Shown piece after piece: positions 1 through 5,829 of a DNA stretch of 7,970 bases (positions within the stretch are counted from its first letter, which is position 1; each line of letters opens with the position of its first letter). The DNA lies in the NCBI GenBank assembly GCA_017559885.1, contig JAFYQN010000016.1, positions 1 through 7,970 on the forward strand, given 5' to 3'. The notes beneath the pieces were generated by a model. That model saw only the letters and a program-made list of their open reading frames with translations, made no database searches and had not been told where the DNA came from. The DNA is from Clostridia bacterium (GTDB lineage Bacteria > Bacillota > Clostridia > Oscillospirales > Acutalibacteraceae). The position numbers were made by a program, and so were the translations under genes.

Positions 1-1
1 C

Positions 2-526
2 CAGATTTCCAAACTTGGCGAATTCTATGCAAAAGCATATTTTGACAAACTTGGCAAAAAAGACGCTGTTCTCTATGGCCCTGCATATAAAGGCATTCCG
101 CTTTCCATTTCCGCAGCAGTTGCACTTTCCAAAAACGGTCTTGACGTTCCTTTCTTCTTTAACCGCAAAGAAGAAAAAGACCACGGTGAAGGTGGCGTGT
201 TTGTTGGTTACAAGCCACAAGAGGATGAAGAAATCGTTATAGTAGAGGACGTTATTACAGCAGGTACCGCTATTCGTGAGAGCATGGCAATTTTATCTAG
301 CCTTAAAGGTACAAAGGTTGCCGCTACATTTGTTATGGTTGACCGTAAAGAAAAGGGTCAAACCGAAAAATCAGCTATGGCTGAGGTAGGCGAGGAGTAC
401 GGTTTCCCTGTATATTCAGTTGTTGACGTATACGATATTATTGAATATCTTGAAGAAGACGAAACAAACCGCGAAAATGTTGAACGTATAAAGAATTATC
501 TTGCTGTTAATGGCGCTAAAGAATAA
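2..526 (+). CDS. pyrE: Orotate phosphoribosyltransferase, 5' end outside window
   Basis: This enzyme transfers the phosphoribosyl group of PRPP to orotate, giving OMP, the fifth step of UMP synthesis in the cytoplasm. The window opens inside the gene; 174 codons and the stop are present. By comparison with the remembered E. coli enzyme (213 residues), about 45-50 N-terminal residues are missing. In the visible fragment, GPAYKGIP lies at about residues 26-33. The mobile catalytic loop FNRKEEKDHGEGG is at 53-65, and the PRPP-binding signature VIVEDVITAGTA is at 79-90. These match the E. coli-type PyrE more closely than the shorter Bacillus type, as far as I can judge by eye. The stop is followed after 22 bases by pyrB, so the two are almost certainly cotranscribed. 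The promoter and any pyrimidine-responsive leader lie outside the window. Identification is very secure. Confidence 0.97.
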   Translation, partial: QISKLGEFYAKAYFDKLGKKDAVLYGPAYKGIPLSISAAVALSKNGLDVPFFFNRKEEKDHGEGGVFVGYKPQEDEEIVIVEDVITAGTAIRESMAILSSLKGTKVAATFVMVDRKEKGQTEKSAMAEVGEEYGFPVYSVVDVYDIIEYLEEDETNRENVERIKNYLAVNGAKE

Positions 527-548
527 ATAACTCTTTAAGGAGAAATAT

Positions 549-1472
549 ATGAGAAGCGTAATTGATATTTTGGACTTTACTGTAGAAGAGCTTGACGAGC
601 TTATTGCTACCGCCCTTGATATAATTGAAAATCCTAAAAAATACGCACACATTTGCGATGGCAAAAAGTTGGCAACTTTATTTTTCGAGCCATCTACCCG
701 TACGCGTCTTAGTTTTGAGGCAGCTATGTACGAACTTGGTGGTAATGTATTAGGTTTTTCCGAGGCAAAAAGTTCATCAGCCGCTAAGGGTGAGAGCATT
801 GCTGATACTGCCAAAACCGTAAGTTGCTATGCCGATATTATCGCAATGCGTCATCCAAAAGAAGGCGCGGCGTTGGTTGCGGCAAACAATGCAAGCATCC
901 CCGTTATAAACGTAGGTGACGGTGGACATTGTCACCCAACACAAACACTTGCCGATTTACTTACTATCCGTCGCGAAAAGGGTAGATTTGACAATTTGAC
1001 CGTTGGTTTTTGCGGCGACCTCAAATTTGGTAGAACAGTACATTCTCTTATCAACGCTCTTAGTCGTTATAACAATATTAAGATTGTACTAATTTCTCCC
1101 GATGAATTAAAATTACCAAGCTATATTAAGAAGGATATTTTGGTTAAAAACGATATTCCTTATGAACAAACTACCGATTTAGAAGCAGCAATGCCCGAAC
1201 TTGATATACTTTATATGACACGCGTACAACGTGAGCGTTTCTTTAATGAAGAAGATTATCTTCGCCTTAAAGATAGTTATATACTTACACCTGACAAGCT
1301 TAAAAATGCAAAGTCTGATTTATCAATTTTGCATCCATTGCCGCGTGTTAATGAGATTAGTGTTGCTATAGATAACGACCCACGCGCATGTTACTTTAAA
1401 CAAGTTCTTAACGGTAAATATATGCGTATGGCGCTTATACTTAAGCTACTTAAGGAGGCAGGAACAATATGA
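549..1472 (+). CDS. pyrB: Aspartate carbamoyltransferase catalytic chain
   Basis: PyrB joins carbamoyl phosphate and L-aspartate to give N-carbamoyl-aspartate, the committed step of pyrimidine synthesis. The 307-residue length is normal for the family. The carbamoyl-phosphate loop STRTR is at residues 49-53. The neighbour-subunit loop ends in Lys80 (E. coli Lys84), with Ser76 matching E. coli Ser80. MRHP has Arg101, and the HPTQT motif has His129. GRTVH has Arg162 and TRVQ has Arg225 and Gln227. HPLPRVNEI, at 262-270, is the aspartate/carbamoyl-phosphate closure loop. All key residues seen in E. coli PyrB are present, so the enzyme should be active. The start at 549 is supported by AAGGAG at 537-542. 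The stop overlaps the pyrI start (ATGA, 1469-1472), which suggests translational coupling and balanced subunit production. This is typical of the class B ATCase that forms a dodecamer with PyrI. Confidence 0.98.
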   Translation: MRSVIDILDFTVEELDELIATALDIIENPKKYAHICDGKKLATLFFEPSTRTRLSFEAAMYELGGNVLGFSEAKSSSAAKGESIADTAKTVSCYADIIAMRHPKEGAALVAANNASIPVINVGDGGHCHPTQTLADLLTIRREKGRFDNLTVGFCGDLKFGRTVHSLINALSRYNNIKIVLISPDELKLPSYIKKDILVKNDIPYEQTTDLEAAMPELDILYMTRVQRERFFNEEDYLRLKDSYILTPDKLKNAKSDLSILHPLPRVNEISVAIDNDPRACYFKQVLNGKYMRMALILKLLKEAGTI

Positions 1473-1882
1473 ATATAGATTCTATTCAAAACGGTGTTGT
1501 AATTGACCATATTACAGCAGGTCTTGGTATGAAACTTTATGAACTTTTAGATCTTGCTTCGCTTGATGCGTCAATTGCGCTTATAAAAAACGTTTCAAGC
1601 AAAAAGATGGGCAAAAAAGATATTATCAAAATTGACGCTGATATAAAGCTTGATTTTGACGTTATTGGTTTTGTTGACCCTGATGCTACAGTTAATATTA
1701 TTAAAGACGGTGTGCTTGTAGACAAACTAAGAATAGCAATGCCGACAGTATTAACTAACGTAATAAAATGTAAAAATCCAAGATGTATAACATCCTGTGA
1801 ACAGGAACTTGATCACATCTTTAAACTTACCGATAAAGAGGACAAGGTTTATCGTTGTATTTATTGTGAAACAAAGGCCTAA
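1469..1882 (+). CDS. pyrI: Aspartate carbamoyltransferase regulatory chain
   Basis: PyrI is the non-catalytic subunit that binds PyrB trimers through a zinc domain and carries the nucleotide effector site for feedback by CTP/UTP and activation by ATP. At 137 residues it is shorter than the 153-residue E. coli chain, mainly at the C terminus. Cys101, Cys106, Cys130 and Cys133 have gaps of 5, 24 and 3 residues, identical to the zinc ligands 109/114/138/141 of E. coli. In the N-terminal allosteric domain, Asp13-His14, Lys50, Lys54 and Lys86 align with E. coli Asp19-His20, Lys56, Lys60 and Lys94. This suggests nucleotide regulation is retained. A strong AAGGAGG lies at 1452-1458 inside the end of pyrB, and the start overlaps the pyrB stop by four bases. 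It is the last visible gene of the pyrimidine operon. Confidence 0.97.
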   Translation: MNIDSIQNGVVIDHITAGLGMKLYELLDLASLDASIALIKNVSSKKMGKKDIIKIDADIKLDFDVIGFVDPDATVNIIKDGVLVDKLRIAMPTVLTNVIKCKNPRCITSCEQELDHIFKLTDKEDKVYRCIYCETKA

Positions 1883-1891
1883 ATTCAGTAT

Positions 1892-1921
1892 AATTTTTGG
1901 TGATTTTTTCACGACAAAATT
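1892..1921 (+). terminator. Weak AT-rich hairpin after pyrI, possible terminator
   Basis: Ten bases after the pyrI stop, AATTTT (1892-1897) can pair with AAAATT (1916-1921), and inside it GTGA (1900-1903) pairs with TCAC (1909-1912) around a T-rich loop. The stem is interrupted and AT-rich, and no clean U-tract follows, so termination would be inefficient at best. Its place between the end of the pyrimidine operon and the purine promoter is the main reason to record it. It may only be chance pairing in AT-rich DNA. Confidence 0.3.
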
Positions 1922-1933
1922 CGCTAAATTTTC

Positions 1934-1962
1934 TTGACAGAATTTTTACAAAATGTTATACT
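1934..1962 (+). promoter_or_regulatory. Vegetative sigma-70/sigma-A promoter of the purine operon
   Basis: The -35 box TTGACA (1934-1939) is a perfect consensus and the -10 box TATACT (1957-1962) matches at five of six positions, with the optimal 17-base spacer. TG at 1954-1955 followed by one base before the -10 box makes an extended -10 element. A/T-rich sequence lies just upstream. Transcription should begin near 1969, giving a leader of about 155 bases before purE that contains the complete riboswitch. Because the promoter looks strong and unregulated, control probably falls on the riboswitch-terminator downstream. No PurR-type operator was recognised, though one cannot be excluded by eye. 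Confidence 0.88.
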
Positions 1963-1984
1963 GTTTCAGTACTATTTTGTACCG

Positions 1985-2062
1985 TTCTTTGTGACTGACG
2001 GAATATATTGTGGAGCACCACTAAGGAACAAAGATTGTATATTTTAGCCGACCGTCTGGGCA
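1985..2062 (+). promoter_or_regulatory. ZTP/ZMP riboswitch (pfl motif) controlling purE operon
   Basis: This leader RNA matches the pfl motif, which binds the purine intermediate ZMP (AICAR) and its triphosphate ZTP, signals of 10-formyl-tetrahydrofolate shortage. P1 pairs UCUUUGU (1986-1992) with ACAAAGA (2028-2034). The conserved UGACUG follows at 1992-1997. A small P2 hairpin is GUGG/CCAC around AGCA at about 2010-2021, and GGAAC returns to P1. After a short linker, the hallmark 3' domain has CCGUCUGGGCA at 2052-2062, with GCC (2047-2049) likely pairing with GGC (2059-2061) as P3. The pseudoknot is GACGG (1997-2001) with CCGUC (2052-2056). The usual sequence is close to UGGCG with CCGCCUGGGCA, so both sides have changed together. 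Placement before purE fits the known distribution of this class. The expected output is operon ON when ligand is bound. Confidence 0.93.
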
Positions 2063-2103
2063 CACTTGAACACACTTTGTCCAAGTGCGCCCTTTTGCTT
2101 TTT
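2058..2103 (+). terminator. Riboswitch-controlled intrinsic terminator before purE
   Basis: GGGCACACTTG (2058-2068) pairs with CAAGTGCGCCC (2082-2092), giving ten pairs with one A-C mismatch and a 13-base loop, followed by a T-rich tract (2093-2103, TTTTGCTTTTT). The first bases of the 5' arm, GGGCA at 2058-2062, are the same bases that form the 3' ligand-binding part of the riboswitch. The aptamer fold and the terminator are therefore mutually exclusive. Ligand binding should block the terminator and let transcription enter purE. Confidence 0.9.
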
Positions 2104-2106
2104 ATG

Positions 2107-2112
2107 AAAGGA
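2107..2112 (+). promoter_or_regulatory. Ribosome binding site deciding the purE start
   Basis: AAAGGA sits 12 bases before ATG 2125. An in-frame ATG at 2104 lies upstream of this site, directly against the terminator U-tract with no Shine-Dalgarno sequence of its own, and would add seven residues (MKGCIYV) that are foreign to the family. The ATG at 2120 is in another frame. The site therefore favours 2125. Confidence 0.75.
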
Positions 2113-2124
2113 TGCATCTATGTT

Positions 2125-2613
2125 ATGAAAAAAGTTGGTATTATTATGGGTAGCGATAGCGACTTGCCCATTATAAAAAAAGCGACCGATATGTTAAAAT
2201 CGCTCGATATACCTTTCGAGGTACATATCTATTCTGCACATCGCACGCCTGTAGAAGCGCGTGATTTTGCGCTAAATGCGCGTGAAAACGGCTTTGGCGT
2301 TTTGATCGCGGCGGCAGGTATGGCGGCGCACCTTGCAGGTGCTATTGCGGCAAATACTACGTTGCCCGTAATTGGTATTCCTTGCAAATCAACAAATCTT
2401 GACGGTATGGATGCGCTTTTATCTACCGTACAAATGCCAACAGGTATTCCCGTAGCAACCGTGGCAATAAACGGCGGTGCCAACGCGGCGTTATTGGCTG
2501 CGCAAATTATTGCAGTAGAAGATAAAGAGCTGGCTCAAAAACTTGATGCCAAACGCGCAAGCGATGCTGCTGCTGTGCTTAAAAAAGACAGCGAAGTTAT
2601 GAACAATTTATAA
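2125..2613 (+). CDS. purE: N5-carboxyaminoimidazole ribonucleotide mutase, class I PurE
   Basis: PurE moves the carboxyl group of N5-CAIR to carbon 4, giving CAIR, in the carboxylation stage of purine synthesis. The start at 2125 gives 162 residues, normal for bacterial PurE, and begins MKKVGIIMGSDSD. The nucleotide-phosphate loop GSDSDLP is at 9-15. SAHRTP (37-42) carries catalytic His39, matching E. coli His45. AAGMAAHLAG (63-72) carries the second conserved histidine, His69. VQMPTGIPVATVAI is at 102-115 and NAALLAAQI at 120-128. The AAHLxG motif points to the bacterial class I mutase rather than the class II AIR carboxylase. No purK is visible, so the N5-CAIR synthetase must lie elsewhere or the cell may rely on high bicarbonate. 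It is the first gene after the ZTP riboswitch, whose ligand is an intermediate of the same pathway. Confidence 0.96.
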   Translation: MKKVGIIMGSDSDLPIIKKATDMLKSLDIPFEVHIYSAHRTPVEARDFALNARENGFGVLIAAAGMAAHLAGAIAANTTLPVIGIPCKSTNLDGMDALLSTVQMPTGIPVATVAINGGANAALLAAQIIAVEDKELAQKLDAKRASDAAAVLKKDSEVMNNL

Positions 2614-2636
2614 TTTATTTTAAGGAGTAATATATC

Positions 2637-3323
2637 ATGGAAAACAAACTTTTGTACACAGGTAAAACTAAAAATGTTTATGCGCTTGAAAACGGCAACT
2701 GCCTTTTAAAGTTTAAGGATGATTGCACCGGTAAAGACGGTGTATTTGACCCAGGCGAAAATTCAGTTGGTCTTACAATTGAGGGTGTTGGTGACGTAAA
2801 CCTTCGTATGTCTATTTATTTCTTTGAAAAAATCAATGCCGCAGGTATTTTTACCCACTACGTAAATGCTAACCTTGAAGACACCACAATGGAAGTTCTT
2901 CCTGCTAAAGTTTTCGGTCACGGTCTTGAAGTTATCTGCCGCTATAAAGCAGTAGGTAGTTTTATCCGTCGTTATGGAGATTATATCGAAGAAGGTGCTG
3001 ACCTTCCTGCATACGTTGAGATGACATTTAAAAATGACGAAAAAGGCGATCCGCTTGTAATTAAAGATGCTCTTGTAGCTCTCGGTGTTATGACCGATAA
3101 ACAGTATGAAGATATTAAAGATATGACCCAAAAGATTACAAAAATCGTTGCTGACGATCTTAAAGAAAAGGGTCTTGATCTTTACGATATTAAATTTGAA
3201 TTTGGTTATGCGCCAAACGGCGACGTAATGCTTATTGATGAAATTGCTTCAGGCAATATGCGTGTTTATAAGGATGGCGAATATATCGATCCTATGACAC
3301 TTTCAAAACTTTTCTTTGCTTAA
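2637..3323 (+). CDS. purC: SAICAR synthetase
   Basis: PurC condenses CAIR with aspartate using ATP to give SAICAR, directly after the PurE step, which fits its position 23 bases after purE. Its 228 residues are slightly short for the family (about 235-245). GKTKNVY at 9-15 is the N-terminal ATP-binding signature (usually GKAKxxY). LEVICRYKAVGSFIRRYG at 97-114 is the family motif usually written LEVVVRNxxAGSxxxR. DIKFEFG at 184-190 and LIDEI at 199-203 supply the metal/ATP-site acids. The C-terminal motif usually written DEISPDTxRxW reads DEIASGNMRVY here. I recall this form from other Clostridia, so I take it as a lineage variant rather than damage. AAGGAG at 2622-2627 supports the start. A T-rich 34-base gap follows before purF. 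Confidence 0.95.
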   Translation: MENKLLYTGKTKNVYALENGNCLLKFKDDCTGKDGVFDPGENSVGLTIEGVGDVNLRMSIYFFEKINAAGIFTHYVNANLEDTTMEVLPAKVFGHGLEVICRYKAVGSFIRRYGDYIEEGADLPAYVEMTFKNDEKGDPLVIKDALVALGVMTDKQYEDIKDMTQKITKIVADDLKEKGLDLYDIKFEFGYAPNGDVMLIDEIASGNMRVYKDGEYIDPMTLSKLFFA

Positions 3324-3357
3324 TTTTTGGTTTTTTATTTATAGAAAGTAGGTCTTT

Positions 3358-4782
3358 ATGGGCGGTTTTTTTGGAATCACCTCTAAGCATGACTGTATGA
3401 TGGATGTCTTTTTTGGTGTGGATTATCATTCACACCTTGGCACCCGTCGAGGCGGTCTTGCAGCGTTTGACAGCGAGATTGGGCTGCAACGCAAAATACA
3501 TAATATTGAAAATTCACCCTTCAGAACAAAGTTTGAAAAAATCTTTGAAGAAATGAAGGGTACTTCTGCTATTGGTTGTATCAGTGACACTGATCCTCAA
3601 CCAATGCTTATTCGTTCTAAATTCGGCACCTATGCTATATGTACGGTAGGTGTCATTAATAATGTTGACGAACTTATTGATAAGTGCCTTGCTCAAACAG
3701 GCGGTTACTTTGACGCAATGACAGGCGGTAGGGTAAATACCACCGAGCTTGTTGCAGCGCTTGTTAATCAAAAAGATACCTTTACCGACGGTATTAAGCA
3801 TGCGCAAGATTTAATTGACGGTACAATGTCAATTCTTATTTTAACAAGTAAGGGAGCAATTATTGCGGCGCGTGATAAACTTGGTAGAATACCCGTGCTT
3901 ATTGGTAAAAATGATGATGGTTATGCTGTAACGTTTGAGTCGTTTGCATATCAAAAATTAGGTTATACCGATGAAAAAGAGCTTGGTCCAGGTGAAATTG
4001 TAAAGATTACACCCGACGGTATGAAGCAACTTGTAGCCCCTGGAAACAAAAAACGTATTTGTTCTTTCCTTTGGAGTTATTATGGTTATCCAACATCCAC
4101 TTACGAAGGAGTTAATGTTGAAGCAATGCGTTATCGTAACGGTGAAATAATGGCAGAATATGACTGTAAATACGGCGTTGCGCAAGACGTTGATTATGTT
4201 GGTGGTGTACCTGATTCAGGTATTCCACACGCTATAGGTTATTCTAATGAAAGCGGTAAAAAATATGCTCGCGCTTTTATTAAATATACTCCTACTTGGT
4301 CTCGTAGTTTTACACCGACAAAACAAACTGAACGAAATAAAGTTGCCCGTATGAAACAAATACCTGTTCACGATTTTATTGTTGATAAAAATCTACTTTT
4401 TGTGGACGATTCTATTGTTCGTGGTACTCAACTTAAAGAAACGGTTGATTTTCTATATGAGAACGGCGCCAAAGCGGTTCATATGCGTTCAGCTTGTCCA
4501 CCTATTATGTATGGTTGTAAATACCTTAACTTCTCACGCTCTACAAATGATATGGAGCTTATTGCGCGTCGTGTTATTGTTGAGCTCGAAGGGGAAGAGG
4601 GCTTTAAATATATTGATGAATATGCAAACGGTGAAACCGAACGTGGTAAAGCACTACGAAAAACTATATGTGATAAATTTAATTTTGCATCTTTAGAGTT
4701 CCAAACACTTGAAGGTATCATTAAAGCTATAGGACTTCCTGAATGCGATCTATGTACTTACTGTTGGAACGGAAAGGAATAA
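3358..4782 (+). CDS. purF: PurF-family amidophosphoribosyltransferase lacking the catalytic cysteine
   Basis: PurF normally makes phosphoribosylamine from PRPP and glutamine-derived ammonia, the first step of purine synthesis. The 474-residue length is normal. The C-terminal half keeps PDSGIPHAIGY (about 284-294), the PRPP loop VDDSIVRGT (349-357), and cysteines 235, 387, 466 and 469, matching the Fe-S ligands 236/382/442/445 of Bacillus PurF. The N-terminal glutaminase half keeps the fold signature ARDKLGRIPVLIG (171-183) but not the active site. The protein begins MGGFFG where the family begins MCGI, so the nucleophilic Cys is Gly. The RYST and NGN motifs read CISDTD (74-79) and VGVINN (97-102), and the glutamine-binding Asp appears replaced by Thr128. 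Glutamine use by the usual mechanism is not possible. It may use free ammonia, a partner glutaminase, or be regulatory. The start has a weak site, AAAGTAGG at 3345-3352. Confidence 0.9.
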   Translation: MGGFFGITSKHDCMMDVFFGVDYHSHLGTRRGGLAAFDSEIGLQRKIHNIENSPFRTKFEKIFEEMKGTSAIGCISDTDPQPMLIRSKFGTYAICTVGVINNVDELIDKCLAQTGGYFDAMTGGRVNTTELVAALVNQKDTFTDGIKHAQDLIDGTMSILILTSKGAIIAARDKLGRIPVLIGKNDDGYAVTFESFAYQKLGYTDEKELGPGEIVKITPDGMKQLVAPGNKKRICSFLWSYYGYPTSTYEGVNVEAMRYRNGEIMAEYDCKYGVAQDVDYVGGVPDSGIPHAIGYSNESGKKYARAFIKYTPTWSRSFTPTKQTERNKVARMKQIPVHDFIVDKNLLFVDDSIVRGTQLKETVDFLYENGAKAVHMRSACPPIMYGCKYLNFSRSTNDMELIARRVIVELEGEEGFKYIDEYANGETERGKALRKTICDKFNFASLEFQTLEGIIKAIGLPECDLCTYCWNGKE

Positions 4783-4788
4783 ATTATT

Positions 4789-5829
4789 ATGCATAACAAT
4801 TCTAAATCTGAAGCATACGCTGCTGCGGGCGTTGATATTACCGCAGGTTACAAATCAGTTGAACTTATGAAAGCGCATATTGCTCGTACTCGCAACGCAG
4901 GTTGCCTTGACGACGTTGGCGGTTTTGGCGGTTGCTTTGGTTTGCCAACAGGTTATGAAGAACCCGTTTTGGTAAGCGGTACCGACGGTTGCGGAACCAA
5001 AGTTAAACTTGCAATTCTTTTAGACAAGCACGATACAATCGGTATTGATGCCGTTGCTATGTGTGTTAACGATATTATTTGTTGTGGCGCAAAACCACTT
5101 TTCTTCCTTGACTATATTGCGTGCGGAAAAAACATTCCCGAAAAAATTGCATCTATAGTTAGCGGCGTTTGTGAAGGTTGCGTTCAGTCAGGCGCGGCGC
5201 TTATTGGCGGCGAAACTGCCGAGCACCCCGGTATGATGCCTGTAGACGACTATGACCTTGCAGGTTTTGCCGTAGGTATTGTTGATAAGAAAAAAATTCT
5301 TGATAATAAAACAGTTACTGCAGGTGACGTAGTTATTGCGCTTCCATCAACTGGTGTTCATTCAAACGGTTTTTCACTTGTGCGTAAGGTTTTTGATATT
5401 GAAAATTGTGACCTTACCGCTTACAAGGATGAACTTGGTGGTAAAACACTTGGCGAGACACTTCTTACTCCTACCAAAATTTATGTAAAACCTGTTTTAG
5501 CCCTTATTGATGAGGTAAAAGTTCACGCTATATCTCATATTACAGGCGGTGGTTTCTATGAAAATATTCCAAGAAGCTTACCAAAAGGTTATTCGGTTAA
5601 GGTTGACAAATCAGCGCTTAAAATACTTCCGATATTTGACCTTATTCAAAAGGTTGGCGGCATTTCGGAACGCGATATGTTTAACACATATAATATGGGT
5701 GTTGGTATGAGCATTGTTGTAGCGCGTGAAGATGCCGATAAAGCATTGGAGATTTTGAAAGCAAACGGCGAAGACGCTTATATTATTGGTACAGTTATAG
5801 AAAGTGACGAGGGTGTTATCATTGAATAA
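4789..5829 (+). CDS. purM: AIR synthetase (FGAM cyclo-ligase)
   Basis: PurM closes formylglycinamidine ribonucleotide with ATP to give AIR, the substrate that leads to PurE. The 346 residues match the usual 340-350. GTDGCGTKVKLA (64-75) is the glycine-rich ATP/phosphate motif. AMCVNDI with GAKPLFFLDY (90-109) is the dimer-interface and metal region. GGETAEHPGMM (140-150), STGVHSNGFSLVRK (187-200), HITGGGFYENIPR (250-262) and NMGVGM (302-307) follow in the family order. Nothing essential is missing. The start lies six bases after the purF stop, and AAAGGA inside the end of purF (4773-4778) serves as its ribosome binding site. The 3' end overlaps the proposed purN start by eight bases. Sequence near the N terminus (GFGGCFGLPTG, 45-55) matches the form expected in Clostridia. 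Confidence 0.97.
   Translation: MHNNSKSEAYAAAGVDITAGYKSVELMKAHIARTRNAGCLDDVGGFGGCFGLPTGYEEPVLVSGTDGCGTKVKLAILLDKHDTIGIDAVAMCVNDIICCGAKPLFFLDYIACGKNIPEKIASIVSGVCEGCVQSGAALIGGETAEHPGMMPVDDYDLAGFAVGIVDKKKILDNKTVTAGDVVIALPSTGVHSNGFSLVRKVFDIENCDLTAYKDELGGKTLGETLLTPTKIYVKPVLALIDEVKVHAISHITGGGFYENIPRSLPKGYSVKVDKSALKILPIFDLIQKVGGISERDMFNTYNMGVGMSIVVAREDADKALEILKANGEDAYIIGTVIESDEGVIIE
5809..5812 (+). promoter_or_regulatory. Ribosome binding site deciding a TTG start for purN
   Basis: GAGG at 5809-5812, inside the last codons of purM, lies nine bases before TTG 5822. Alternative GTG codons at 5804 and 5813 lie before or overlap this site and would add residues (TRVLS) absent from known PurN. TTG 5822 gives MNNTKNIVVLVSGGGTN, which matches the usual distance from the start to the SGGGTN motif. 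Confidence 0.65.

Noticed and set aside
416..814. Antisense open frames, such as 416-814, 2763-3131 and 3514-3807 on the minus strand.
   Set aside because: They lie entirely within well-conserved genes, have no family resemblance, and lack ribosome binding sites; they are by-products of codon bias.
1985..2062. Purine (guanine/adenine) or PRPP/ppGpp riboswitch in the purE leader.
   Set aside because: The three-way-junction loops typical of purine riboswitches and the ykkC-type motifs are absent, while UGACUG and CCGUCUGGGCA fit the ZTP class.
2104..2124. Upstream ATG 2104 as the purE start.
   Set aside because: It abuts the terminator U-tract, has no ribosome binding site, and would add residues not seen in the family.
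2008..2124. Open reading frame extending purE upstream through the riboswitch.
   Set aside because: This region is explained by the aptamer and terminator RNA; the encoded residues resemble nothing in PurE.
3324..3345. T-rich stretch between purC and purF as an intrinsic terminator.
   Set aside because: No GC-rich stem precedes the T runs, and the downstream genes continue the same pathway.
3308..3349. Possible hairpin between ACTTTTCT at the end of purC and AGAAAGT, which covers the purF ribosome binding site.
   Set aside because: It needs a bulge, is AT-rich and only about seven pairs long; chance pairing is likely in this T-rich gap.
3358..3366. The missing Cys2 of PurF as a one-base sequencing error (TGC read as GGC).
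   Set aside because: The other glutamine-site motifs are also replaced and the same MGGFFG start is remembered from related proteins, so the change looks real and old.
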